From Bacteroidia bacterium (GTDB lineage Bacteria > Bacteroidota > Bacteroidia > J057), in NCBI GenBank assembly GCA_030430205.1, contig JAUIGE010000014.1:104341-168340 (forward strand): a stretch of DNA of 64,000 nt. The letters are read 5' to 3'. Below the pieces are notes generated by a model that saw only the letters and a list, made by a program, of their open reading frames with translations, was not told where the DNA came from and did no database searches. The stretch's first letter is position 1; each line of letters begins with the position of its first letter. The position numbers and the translations under genes were made by a program. Below, piece by piece: positions 45,859-54,249 of this stretch.

Positions 45859-46359
45859 CTAAAAGCTCAATACCAAAACCGTCCCTTTTCCCACCTTAGT
45901 CACACTCACGATAAAAATTTTATCATATTCCCCATCGTCCAGGTCCTTGAATTTATCCTCACCGATCAGCTCATTCACCAGGTAGGGAATGGTATTGGAA
46001 TGGCCGGAAACGACGATGGTTTTGCCTTTATTTTCCTTCAAAGCAGCTTTGAGAAAGCTGAGGTCTTTGGGCTCGTAGGACTGGACCTCCCGTTCGGCAT
46101 GAGCCGCCAGCGGATGTACCGTGGCCTGGGTGCGCTCATAAGGCGTGGAATATATGGCGCCTATTTCGGCGGATGAAAACATCTGTCCAAGGCGCTCAGC
46201 GCGTTTCTCTCCCTGCGCCGTCAGCGCGGGGTCCTTGCTGCCATCCAGCACTTTTTCCGCGTGGCGGACGAGAACGAAAGTGGTGATTTTGCTTGTTTGC
46301 TGGGCCTGGAGTTGCAGGCTGAAGAGGGCGATGAAGGATAGGAAGATGATTTTTTTCAT
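45859..46359 (-). CDS. exported histidine phosphatase-family protein
   Basis: 166 residues. Signal peptide MKKIIFLSFIALFSLQLQAQ, then the phosphohistidine motif LVRHAEK (His about 33), YSTPYERTQATV, and VVSGHSNTIPYL (second His about 119). The family includes phosphoglycerate mutases, SixA and phytase-like phosphatases; the export signal argues for a periplasmic phosphatase. The substrate is not predictable. It lies on the same strand as the urate operon but is separated from the glycosylase by 134 bases and from the operon by a palindromic repeat. Confidence 0.88.
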   Translation of the reverse strand: MKKIIFLSFIALFSLQLQAQQTSKITTFVLVRHAEKVLDGSKDPALTAQGEKRAERLGQMFSSAEIGAIYSTPYERTQATVHPLAAHAEREVQSYEPKDLSFLKAALKENKGKTIVVSGHSNTIPYLVNELIGEDKFKDLDDGEYDKIFIVSVTKVGKGTVLVLSF

Positions 46360-46401
46360 GTGTTTTGGGTTAGTTTTTGCTCGCAGGTTCTTTAGATACC
46401 G

Positions 46402-46544
46402 GAAGAGTGGACGCTGTTCAACGCAGATTATTATGATAAGATTATGTTGTAGCCAGGCCTCATATTCAAGATTGAAAAGGGATATTAGTTCTTAAAACAT
46501 AAAGAATCATAAAAATCAGCGAAAATCTGCGTCCACTCTTCACT
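46402..46544. repeat. GACGC-ended palindromic element, copy D
   Basis: GAAGAGTGGACGC at the left end matches the reverse complement of GCGTCCACTCTTC at the right end exactly. ACGCAGATTATTATGATAAG and ATAAAGAATCATAAAAATC lie inside, as in copy A. It is the best-preserved copy, between the histidine phosphatase gene and the DUF6986 gene. Confidence 0.75.
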
Positions 46545-46560
46545 TCAGGAGCATAAAAAC

Positions 46561-47907
46561 CTATTTTTTATTTCTCCGCCCCTCCAAAATTTTCAAAAAA
46601 GACCGCGTCTGTATCTCTTCCACCGTCAAGCCGGTCGCCAGCACCTCCTCTTGCGAGAGCGCGCCACAATTCAGGCCCGTCAGGAAAAAATTCAGCAGGC
46701 CCTGGCCTGTGGCGGCATCGTCGAAGACATCGCCGGTCAGGGTAGCGCGCGCCGCGCGGTCCACAAAGCTGGAGAGGCGATGCCGCGCATCCTCATAGCT
46801 TTCCAAAAAGAAAGTATAGACAGCCGCATAGCGCGAAGGAAACTGCGCCGGGTGCAGGTCCCAGCCCTGATATAAGCCTTTCCAAAGGGAATGGCGGGTG
46901 TGGTCGTATGCTTTTTTCCAGGAGCGATGTACGACATCGCGGTTTTCCTGCTGCTGCGCAGCGGTCAGATTATCCCCGCGATGCGGGCCGATCGGCATCA
47001 CATTGGTGGCGCCGTCTGAAAGCCAGATGCCGGTGCTACCGAGCGCCACTTTCATCACATAATGTGCAAAGTCGCAGACGCCATGGCCCATATCCTGGTA
47101 TTGGGCGGTGATGTTGTTGGAGGCGGTATAGTCGTAGGTGCCAAAAGCCGTGGCGATCATGCGGCCTTTGCTGGCGAGGACGTATTTGCGCAAGGGATTT
47201 TGTCCATGTGCATCGATCATGGATTGAGTGGTCTCTACCATCATCTCGCATTTGAGCGAGCTATCGGCCAGGGCGGTGTTTTCTTCGAGCAATTCAAAAA
47301 AACTGACCAGGGCGGAGACCTGTTCGGGGATCGTGACCTTTGGTAGCATCACGACAAAATTATCCGGCAGCTGACCGCCGGTTTCCGCGGCGAGTGTACT
47401 CACAAATATATCCAGCGTCCGCAGGCCGCGCTCCTTCAAATCCTCCGTGAAGGGTTTGATGCGAATGCCAATAAATGGCGGCAGGGTGCCTGCTTTCATG
47501 CCTTTGGCGACTTCCCGGGCCGCCTGCGCGGCGGTGGCGTCTTCCTCCTCCCAGGAGCGATTTCCGAAGCCATCTTCGAAGTCTATGCGAAAGTCTTCGA
47601 CGGGCTCGGTCTTCAATTTTTGAATGACCTTTTCATAGACACGCCGTGCCAGATCGGCATCCCCCTGCAGGCCCATGGCCTGCGCAAAAGTCGCCGCATC
47701 CGGCGCATAGGCTTGCAGCGTCTTCAGGGCAACCTGCCCCATGCGCTGCGCGGAGTCCGCGCCAAACAGATCGGCACCGCCGTAGACGGTGTGCACGGGT
47801 TGGCGATCGGGACGATCGCCGGGATATATGCTTTGAAAAAGCTTATTGGCCGTTCCAAGCCGGGCCATGATCTGGCCCTTTTTATCTGAAGGTATGGATA
47901 GCTTCAT
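46561..47907 (-). CDS. DUF6986 protein (HpcH/HpaI-CitE-like superfamily), last gene of the urate operon
   Basis: 448 residues from the ATG at 47907 (MKLSIPSDKKGQIMAR); an in-frame start at 47943 would overlap the preceding gene. The TIM-barrel CitE/HpcH-like core shows PVEDFRIDFEDGFG, MLPKVTIPEQV, LKCEMMVETTQSMID and LSDGATNVMPIGPHRG. The family is sometimes labelled 'phosphoenolpyruvate kinase' in databases, without proof I know of. Relatives bind Mg2+ and short acids such as glyoxylate or pyruvate; the position at the end of an allantoin pathway suggests a step in glyoxylate or ureidoglycolate use (inference). It lies 7 bases after the OHCU/HIU fusion. Confidence 0.75.
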   Translation of the reverse strand: MKLSIPSDKKGQIMARLGTANKLFQSIYPGDRPDRQPVHTVYGGADLFGADSAQRMGQVALKTLQAYAPDAATFAQAMGLQGDADLARRVYEKVIQKLKTEPVEDFRIDFEDGFGNRSWEEEDATAAQAAREVAKGMKAGTLPPFIGIRIKPFTEDLKERGLRTLDIFVSTLAAETGGQLPDNFVVMLPKVTIPEQVSALVSFFELLEENTALADSSLKCEMMVETTQSMIDAHGQNPLRKYVLASKGRMIATAFGTYDYTASNNITAQYQDMGHGVCDFAHYVMKVALGSTGIWLSDGATNVMPIGPHRGDNLTAAQQQENRDVVHRSWKKAYDHTRHSLWKGLYQGWDLHPAQFPSRYAAVYTFFLESYEDARHRLSSFVDRAARATLTGDVFDDAATGQGLLNFFLTGLNCGALSQEEVLATGLTVEEIQTRSFLKILEGRRNKK

Positions 47908-47914
47908 ATGTTTT

Positions 47915-48757
47915 TTAACTTCCCCGATATGTCGAATACCCAAATGGATTCAACAAAAGCGGGATATGGTAATGTTCCAGGTCCGTGATTTCAAAAATAA
48001 CAGGCACTTCCGGATAAAATCCTTTTTCGCCATTTTTTTCAAAATAAGCTCCGGTTTCAAATAACATCCGGTACATGCCAGGCGCAATCTGCTGCTCCGC
48101 AGGCAGAAAGTCCGCGATGCGGCCATCGCTATTGGTGACACCGGAGGTGATGTTTTCCCATTGGTCCTTGCCGATGGGTTTCTGAAGAGAGATGCGAATG
48201 CCTTCGGCGGGTTTGCCTTTGGCGGTGTCCAGCACATGTGTGGTGATTTGGCTCATAGCTAATAATTTATTCAGGCGAATAAGGGTGATTTTATGTTGCT
48301 CGCCCATGGCGATTTTCAGCTCGTCTTCGTAGCTATTTCCGATTCTTTGTTCCAATAAAGAAAGCATTTCCGCCGCAGACTTCCCCGTCGCACAGACAAT
48401 AAAGATAAAGCCAAACTTCTTCTCATACTCGCTATTTCCTTTTGCCAAACGCTGCAAAACATCCATAGAAGCCGATTGCACGCCTTTTTGCTCATTGCCT
48501 GCCCAGGCCTGGGTACTGGCAAATTTCTTTGCCAGGCTGTCGATATCCCCGATTTTGGGGTGGTGGGTAAAAGCCTCCAGCCAGTCAGCTTCGCTGCATG
48601 CATACCATATCCTTTCGGCAGCTTTCAGCAGCCCATCCCGATCGTCAAATGGCCGTAAGGCCACCATCTGCGCAACCCAATTCCGGGCTCCACAGCATTT
48701 GCTGAACTCAAGCTGAGCCAACTCAGCCTCCATCCTATTTAACATTCCAATTGTCAT
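47915..48757 (-). CDS. fused OHCU decarboxylase / 5-hydroxyisourate hydrolase (bacterial allantoin synthase)
   Basis: 280 residues with two catalytic parts. The N-terminal part (about 1-165) is OHCU decarboxylase: CCGARNWVAQM, FTHHPKIGD (catalytic His about 66) and EYEKKFGFIFIVCATGKSA. The C-terminal part (about 168-280) is 5-hydroxyisourate hydrolase of the transthyretin family: SQITTHVLDTAKGKPA (His), RIADFLPAEQQIAPGMY, YHIPLLLNPFGYSTYRGS (Arg, His and the YRGS end). Together they turn 5-hydroxyisourate through OHCU into S-allantoin. The domain order is that of plant TTL allantoin synthase. It follows allantoicase by 35 bases. Confidence 0.92.
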   Translation of the reverse strand: MTIGMLNRMEAELAQLEFSKCCGARNWVAQMVALRPFDDRDGLLKAAERIWYACSEADWLEAFTHHPKIGDIDSLAKKFASTQAWAGNEQKGVQSASMDVLQRLAKGNSEYEKKFGFIFIVCATGKSAAEMLSLLEQRIGNSYEDELKIAMGEQHKITLIRLNKLLAMSQITTHVLDTAKGKPAEGIRISLQKPIGKDQWENITSGVTNSDGRIADFLPAEQQIAPGMYRMLFETGAYFEKNGEKGFYPEVPVIFEITDLEHYHIPLLLNPFGYSTYRGS

Positions 48758-48792
48758 CTGCTCATCCTCTAATCTGCAAATCTGCTAATCTG

Positions 48793-49770
48793 CTAATCAA
48801 TCCTCCCCCAAAGCCGCAGGCGGCTCACGCCTCCATCCGGGAAAATCACCAGCCGCACATGGCTGAATGGGCCATGATTTTCAATCTCTTTTTCATAATC
48901 ATGCTCATGGTGCGCCTGCAATTTAGACTGAGGCAGGATGATTTCCCAGGCTTGTTCTTCCTGGCTTTTTTCGTCATCCCACATACAACCTTCCAACAAA
49001 CAACTGTCAGGATAATTCCCTTTGAAATGGTGGGTATCTACCAAAATCCGCTGAATGCTGCCGCGATGCGCCAGTCTAATCACCACCCAATCGCGATTGT
49101 TGGGCGTGCGGTTGCGTTTGGTCTCCCAGCCGTCGCCCATATTTTCGCCCTTGCCGGGCATGATGAGGTTGTCCATGTGGCTGAAAAACATATCGTTGCA
49201 GACGATGGACTTGCCGCCATGGGCGGCGGCGGCGAGATCTACGATTTCGTCTTTACCGACTTGCGACCAGTCTTTTTTCACTTCTCCATAGACTTTCAGT
49301 CTGGCCACGCCTCCGTCCGGGTAAATGTGAAGTTTCACATGGGTCCATTGGCGTTCGTCTTGTATTTCGAAGAAATGCTGGCTGCCCGGATTCAAGGGAG
49401 ATTTGGGCAGGATTTCCACCCAATCTGCTGCCTCGATATTTTCTCCCTCCAGCAAACAGGCATCTATGGAGCAATGCGGCGGATGATTGCCCAAAAAGTG
49501 GTTGGTATCCACATCAAAACCGCGTATCACGCCCCTAGCGCCTAGTTTGACAATGCACCAGTCATGGCCGGGCGTGCGCTTGCGGCGCGATTCCCAGCCG
49601 TCCATCCACTTGCCGTTTTCGGTGTATTTGCCTTCGATAAAGATGCCACGACCAGGTTGGATCAGGTTGTGCATAGAGGCGAAAAAATCATCCGAGCAGG
49701 CGATGGCCTCGCCGCCAAGTTTGGCGGAGGCCAGGTCAATAAGCTTCGTAAAGCTGGGCAAATTATTCAT
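48793..49770 (-). CDS. alc: allantoicase
   Basis: 325 residues from the ATG at 49770; a GTG at 49779 overlapping the allB stop is the alternative start. It hydrolyses allantoate to ureidoglycolate and urea. The family has two similar jelly-roll repeats, both present: 'GGEAIACSDDFFASMHNLI' with 'DGWESRRKRTPGHDWCIVKLG', and 'GGKSIVCNDMFFSHMDNLI' with 'DGWETKRNRTPNNRDWVVIR'. Each ends in 'FPDGGVSRLRLWG'-type sequence. Second in the operon after allB. Confidence 0.95.
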   Translation of the reverse strand: MNNLPSFTKLIDLASAKLGGEAIACSDDFFASMHNLIQPGRGIFIEGKYTENGKWMDGWESRRKRTPGHDWCIVKLGARGVIRGFDVDTNHFLGNHPPHCSIDACLLEGENIEAADWVEILPKSPLNPGSQHFFEIQDERQWTHVKLHIYPDGGVARLKVYGEVKKDWSQVGKDEIVDLAAAAHGGKSIVCNDMFFSHMDNLIMPGKGENMGDGWETKRNRTPNNRDWVVIRLAHRGSIQRILVDTHHFKGNYPDSCLLEGCMWDDEKSQEEQAWEIILPQSKLQAHHEHDYEKEIENHGPFSHVRLVIFPDGGVSRLRLWGRID

Positions 49771-49775
49771 AGTCT

Positions 49776-51122
49776 TCACTTCAAAAATCCTTGTTCCTTT
49801 TTCAATATTCTAAAATCCTCCCCTCCCCCAAAAACCAGCTCCCCCCCAACAAAGGTCTTTTTCACCACTCCCCAAAGCCGCTCACCGAGATAAGGCGTCA
49901 CCTGATGCCGAAACTGAATCAACTCTTTGGTCACCTCAAAATAACGCTCTGGTTCCCAGACCACTATATCTGCATCAAAGCCTTTGGCGAGTTGACCTTT
50001 GCGGTTTTCCATTTTCAAAAAGGAAGCGGGCTGGCTGCTCATCAGGCGGGAAATATCGGATATGGAAAAGCCTTTTTCCCTCGCCTTTGTCCAGATGACA
50101 GGCAGGTTGAATTGCAGGCCAGCGATGCCGCCCCAGGCTTTGCTGAAATTGCCGGTCTCAAGTTCCTTGATGTCGGGCGGCGCAGGCGAGTGGTCGGAAG
50201 CGATGAAATCGAAAAAGTCGTCTCTGAGCGCTTGCCAAAGCAATTCCTGATTCGCTTTTTCGCGAATGGGCGGCGCGCATTTGTATTGCGTTTGGCCATC
50301 GGGGATGGCTTCCGCATGGAAATATAGGTACTGTGGACAAGTCTCCACGGTGATCGGAAGGCCTTCGGCTTTTGCTTCCCGGATGCTTCGAATGGAATTC
50401 GAAGAGGACAAATGCACGATGTGCACATGCGTATCATATTCGCGGCAAAGCCTGATCATCAGCTGTATAGCTTCGTCTTCCCAACTTTTGGGGCGTGACT
50501 TCAGGTAGGCCTGGTAGCTTGTGGGCTTTTGTTCCAAAAGCTGTTGATCGGGATGGGGAGAGCTTAGCTCTGCGTGGACGAGCAGAGGTAGCTTGTGTTT
50601 TTTGATCAAAGGCAAAGCCTTTCGCAGATCAGCCTCCGTGACATTGGGGAAATCATCGATTCCCGAATGTGTCAAAAAGGCTTTGATGCCCAGCACCCCA
50701 CACTCCATCAGCTCTTCGAGCTGAGCTATATTGCCCGGCACGAGGCCGCCCCAGAAGCCACAATTGACATGCAATTTGCCTCTCGCCGCTGCCAGCTTTT
50801 GCTCAAAAGCCGCAGCATCGGTTGTCACCGGACTCGAATTGAGTGGCATATCCACCAGGCTGGTGATGCCTCCCGCTGCTGCGGCGCGGGTCGCTGTATC
50901 AAAACCTTCCCAGGCTGTTCTGCCGGGTTCGTTGATGTGGACATGAGCGTCGATCAGGCCGGGCATGATGAGGGCGTTTTCTTCATTTTTTATGGGAAAA
51001 TCATAGGATTGGATGGGGCCCTCGATGATATCGATGATTTTATCACCTGCAATGATCAGGGTCGCTTCTTTGCATTGATTTTCAATTAAAATTCGCTTGC
51101 TATGTAGGCCTAACATCTTCAT
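49776..51122 (-). CDS. allB: allantoinase
   Basis: 448 residues from the ATG at 51122 (a TTG two codons earlier is possible). It opens the allantoin ring to allantoate. The amidohydrolase metal site is intact: PGLIDAHVHINEPGRTAWEG (first two His), GIKAFLTHSG (the Lys that is carboxylated), LLVHAELS, HVHIVHLSS and FIASDHSPAPPD (Asp). CGPP-like CAPPIREKANQELLW is typical of allantoinases. The first gene of the operon, 426 bases downstream of puuD, with a palindromic element in the gap. Confidence 0.95.
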   Translation of the reverse strand: MKMLGLHSKRILIENQCKEATLIIAGDKIIDIIEGPIQSYDFPIKNEENALIMPGLIDAHVHINEPGRTAWEGFDTATRAAAAGGITSLVDMPLNSSPVTTDAAAFEQKLAAARGKLHVNCGFWGGLVPGNIAQLEELMECGVLGIKAFLTHSGIDDFPNVTEADLRKALPLIKKHKLPLLVHAELSSPHPDQQLLEQKPTSYQAYLKSRPKSWEDEAIQLMIRLCREYDTHVHIVHLSSSNSIRSIREAKAEGLPITVETCPQYLYFHAEAIPDGQTQYKCAPPIREKANQELLWQALRDDFFDFIASDHSPAPPDIKELETGNFSKAWGGIAGLQFNLPVIWTKAREKGFSISDISRLMSSQPASFLKMENRKGQLAKGFDADIVVWEPERYFEVTKELIQFRHQVTPYLGERLWGVVKKTFVGGELVFGGGEDFRILKKEQGFLK

Positions 51123-51268
51123 TATCAAGTATCATTTTTCTTTCCAGATGGTGCAACTTTTTTTAGAAAAAAGTTGCGCAAAAAATCGCAGATTTCAAAA
51201 GACAGCCCGCTTGTACCGAACAGAACCTGTTACCAAAGGTTGAGTACATTTTTGTTATTCCTTTAATT

Positions 51269-51539
51269 AGTACAGGACAAAAAATGAAACCTATGAATGA
51301 TGAACAATCCCAAAGTCCCGAAGGGACGTCATATTCCAGGATCGGGCAAAGCCCGATCATTCGATTAACACCAGGCATTAAAGCCCTGAAAGGGCGATAT
51401 ATTGGGTATGGCGTTTTAAGATATGTCGTCCTTTCAGGACTTCTATGGGAGTCGTTCACCTTCATGGGGCTTCGCCCCATGCTGAATATAGCGTCCCTTC
51501 GGGACTTTTGGAGGCTTGCCTGAAAAATTGTCCTGTACT
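51269..51539. repeat. MITE/REP-like element with AGTACAGGACAA ends
   Basis: The 12-bp ends (AGTACAGGACAA at 51269-51280; TTGTCCTGTACT at 51528-51539) are perfect inverted repeats. Inside are nested hairpin arms: AAAGTCCCGAAGGGAC with GTCCCTTCGGGACTTT, GGGCAAAGCCC, GGGGCTTCGCCCC and GCCCTGAAAGGGCGATAT. It fills most of the gap between puuD and allB (51123-51547). A 130-codon frame across it is a by-product of the repeats. Confidence 0.75.
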
Positions 51540-51547
51540 GAAATTCA

Positions 51548-52990
51548 TTATTCAATATTTGCGCCTTGCAAGATCCAATTCTTGATTTTCTCCCGCTCCG
51601 CCTCCGTCATCTTCGTTTTGTTGCCCTGCGGCATCGTCTGTGTCCTGACGGCTCTCACCATGATGCGGTCCGCCATGGTTTGGATCTGCTCCGGGGTGTC
51701 AAACATCACATTATTGGGCGCCAGATTCCATTGCTCATCGGTGGGCATGATCGAATGGCATTGAATGCAGCGCTTTTGGATAATCGTATTTACCTGCGCA
51801 AAGGGAACGGGAGCCGCATCCTCAGCCAGGCTATCTGAAAGTGGAGACGTAATCAAAGCCAGCGAAATCAGGGCAACGACCGAAACAGGCAAGATAAAAC
51901 GCGTTTTCTGCCCGCGTTCCAGCAGGTTCCAATAGTGCTTGATGCCCGCACTCGCGAGCATGATGACCATCAATATCCCCCAATGCCAGGCATGGCCGTA
52001 GGTGCTGGGGAAGTGGTTGCTGATCATGATGAAGATGACCGGCAGGGTCAGGTAATTGTTGTGCAGGGAGCGCTCACCGGCTTTTTTGCCGAGGGTCGGG
52101 TCAAGCGGCCTGCCGAGGACGGCGGATTTGACCAATTCTTTTTGGGCGGGGATGATGATGAAATAGACATTTCCAGCCATGATCGTTCCGATCAGCGCGC
52201 CCACATGGATATAAGCAGCACGGCTGCTCAGCGTCTGCATCAGAAAATAACTGATGCCTGCAAGCAAGGCAAAGCCTACGATCCCAAACAAAATCGGCTT
52301 TTTCACCAAAGAAGAACTGCACAGCATATCGTACAATATCCAGCCTACCGCCAACGTCAGTACGCCAATCGTCACGGCAGTTAAGGTAGAAATATCCGCC
52401 ACCTGCGGATCGATCAAAAAGGATTTTGCATCCATATAATAGACCACCGTCAGCAGCGTAAAGCCTGAAAGGAAAGTGAAATAGGCTTCATATTTAAACC
52501 AATGCAGATGCTTGGGCAGGACTTTGGGCGCGACTTTATACTTTTCCAAAAAGTAAAAACCGCCGCCATGGATGGCCCAGAGGTTGCCCGCGAGTTCGTC
52601 GCGTATGCCCTCGGTGCGATTCAGGTTATTTTCCAAAAAAATAAAATAGAAAGACGCGCCTATCCACATGATGCCCACCACCACATGTATCCACCTGACA
52701 AGCAGGTTGAGCCATTCCATCACGAAGGCCTCCATGGGCGTATCTTTGACGAAATAATAGACCAGCACCCCGATCAGGAAAATCGGAGCAACATACAAAA
52801 TGACCTTTCGAAGCTGCCTGACATAGTTGATTTGTGCTTCGAGACGGTAACTTTGCTCCGTGACTTCGGGATACAGTTTCAGTTTTGCGGATAAATGATC
52901 GCTTACCTCCGTCAGGAGATAGACCATCAGCGCTACCAGAACAATGGCGAGAAAAATGACGGCGAGCAAAATGGAAAAAGCGGAGGTCAT
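51548..52990 (-). CDS. puuD: urate hydroxylase PuuD with C-terminal cytochrome c domain
   Basis: 480 residues from the ATG at 52990; the ORF runs further upstream over the intergenic region, but MTSAFSILLAVIFLAIVLVA is the membrane start. The first about 370 residues are a multi-pass membrane part (NLLVRWIHVVVGIMWIGASF, NLWAIHGGGFYFLEKYKVAP, GERSLHNNYLTLPVIFIMIS) with conserved His residues. The last about 90 residues hold a c-type haem site CIQCH (about 408-412) and a distal Met region (MVRAVRTQTMPQGN). PuuD passes electrons from urate to the respiratory chain instead of making H2O2. It is divergent from xdhC and upstream of the allantoin operon. Confidence 0.92.
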   Translation of the reverse strand: MTSAFSILLAVIFLAIVLVALMVYLLTEVSDHLSAKLKLYPEVTEQSYRLEAQINYVRQLRKVILYVAPIFLIGVLVYYFVKDTPMEAFVMEWLNLLVRWIHVVVGIMWIGASFYFIFLENNLNRTEGIRDELAGNLWAIHGGGFYFLEKYKVAPKVLPKHLHWFKYEAYFTFLSGFTLLTVVYYMDAKSFLIDPQVADISTLTAVTIGVLTLAVGWILYDMLCSSSLVKKPILFGIVGFALLAGISYFLMQTLSSRAAYIHVGALIGTIMAGNVYFIIIPAQKELVKSAVLGRPLDPTLGKKAGERSLHNNYLTLPVIFIMISNHFPSTYGHAWHWGILMVIMLASAGIKHYWNLLERGQKTRFILPVSVVALISLALITSPLSDSLAEDAAPVPFAQVNTIIQKRCIQCHSIMPTDEQWNLAPNNVMFDTPEQIQTMADRIMVRAVRTQTMPQGNKTKMTEAEREKIKNWILQGANIE

Positions 52991-53057
52991 GTGGCTATGA
53001 GATGTCTGAAAGAAGTATGTATTTTTATCAATAAATATAAATCTAAGCAAATGGCTG

Positions 53058-53075
53058 TACCCATCCAATTGGGTA
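53058..53075. promoter_or_regulatory. candidate operator between puuD and xdhC
   Basis: TACCCATCCAATTGGGTA, an imperfect dyad (TACCCA / TGGGTA) in the 101-base space between the divergent puuD and xdhC genes. Its position fits a shared regulator of purine use, but no regulator gene is next to it and it is only one site. Confidence 0.3.
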
Positions 53076-53091
53076 TTCTGAATAGATAAGT

Positions 53092-54228
53092 ATGCAGATT
53101 TGGGCAAAAATAGAGGAATGGCTGCAAAAAAATCAATCTTTGATTCTGATGTATGTCATTGACAGCCAAGGGAGTAGCCCTGGCAGAGCGGGCTTCAAGA
53201 TGATCGTAAACGATCAGGGAGAGATGTATGGCTCCATCGGAGGTGGATTTATGGAGCATAAACTGGTGGAGCTTTGTAAAAAGGAACTGCTTCAGAAGCC
53301 CTTTTCGCCCTTCCTCAAGCGCCAGATTCATCGTCCTGATCTTCCCAAAGATCGCTCCGGCATGATCTGCTCTGGCGAGCAAACGATTGCCTTTTATCCC
53401 CTGGGAAAAAGCCATCTTCCCTGGATCACGGAATTGCTGGAAGCAAAAGGCAAAGGCCTTTTAATCGCGGATCATCAGGATATCGTTTTTCACAAAAACG
53501 AAAATCTCTCTGCCCCTTTCGAATCCCGGCTTAGCAGCCCATCGGTCTGGCGATTCACAGAAAACCTGCGTTTTCAGGCCGTATTGCACATCATAGGCGG
53601 CGGTCACGTCGGCCTCGCCCTCTCCCGATTCGCCTGCGAATTGGATTTTACCGTCAAGGTTTACGACGAGCGCGAAGGCTTGAATACGCTGGCCCGCAAT
53701 CATTTTGCGGAGGCAGTGATCGTTCCCGATTATAGCCAAATCGCAGATTTTGTAGCTGAGGGAGCTCAGCAATATGTGGTGCTGATGTCCTTTGGCTATC
53801 GGACGGATAAGGTGATTTTGCGGCAGCTTCTGCCGCGTGAGTATGCCTACTTGGGCATGTTGGGGAGTCGGGCGAAGGTGGAAACCTTGTTTTCAGAATT
53901 GCGGGAAGAGGGCATTCCAGAGGAATTGCTGGATCGGGTGCACGCGCCGATTGGCGTGCAGATAGGATCGAAGACGCCGGCAGAAATTGCCGTGAGTATT
54001 TTGGCGGAGGTGATTGGGCTGCGGAATGGGGAAACCCAATCCTGCACCGAATGCGAAAGCCTTTATTTCACCAAAGCCTCTCAAATGGCCTCCCTCTGCC
54101 CTGAATGTGCGCATCAGATCTACGGTTATACCGCCTGCCAGCATGTTTTTGAAAAGGGCAGATGTGTACATTGCCATTGGGATGGGAGCGTTTCGGACTA
54201 TGTGAAAAAGATAAAAGGAAAATCGTAA
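53092..54228 (+). CDS. XdhC-family molybdenum-cofactor insertion factor with a zinc-ribbon tail
   Basis: 378 residues. The XdhC N-terminal part is typical (DSQGSSPGRAGFKMIV, GEMYGSIGGGFMEHKLVE, SGMICSGEQ). The Rossmann part is also typical (VLHIIGGGHVGLALSRFA, YAYLGMLGSRAKVETLF, HAPIGVQIGSKTPAEIAVSI). XdhC proteins insert sulphurated molybdenum cofactor into xanthine dehydrogenase, which makes urate. The last about 55 residues hold three CxxC-type pairs (CTEC, CPEC, CVHC) with two His, like a zinc ribbon, which is not part of the usual XdhC family. No xanthine dehydrogenase gene is in the window. Confidence 0.87.
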   Translation: MQIWAKIEEWLQKNQSLILMYVIDSQGSSPGRAGFKMIVNDQGEMYGSIGGGFMEHKLVELCKKELLQKPFSPFLKRQIHRPDLPKDRSGMICSGEQTIAFYPLGKSHLPWITELLEAKGKGLLIADHQDIVFHKNENLSAPFESRLSSPSVWRFTENLRFQAVLHIIGGGHVGLALSRFACELDFTVKVYDEREGLNTLARNHFAEAVIVPDYSQIADFVAEGAQQYVVLMSFGYRTDKVILRQLLPREYAYLGMLGSRAKVETLFSELREEGIPEELLDRVHAPIGVQIGSKTPAEIAVSILAEVIGLRNGETQSCTECESLYFTKASQMASLCPECAHQIYGYTACQHVFEKGRCVHCHWDGSVSDYVKKIKGKS

Positions 54229-54249
54229 ATTTGCTCCAAATAAAAATAA

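Noticed and set aside
48751..49545. 264-residue open frame on the plus strand
   Set aside because: Antisense to allantoicase; no family resemblance.
51163..51555. 130-residue open frame between puuD and allB
   Set aside because: It runs over the palindromic element; its sequence is only a reading of the repeat.
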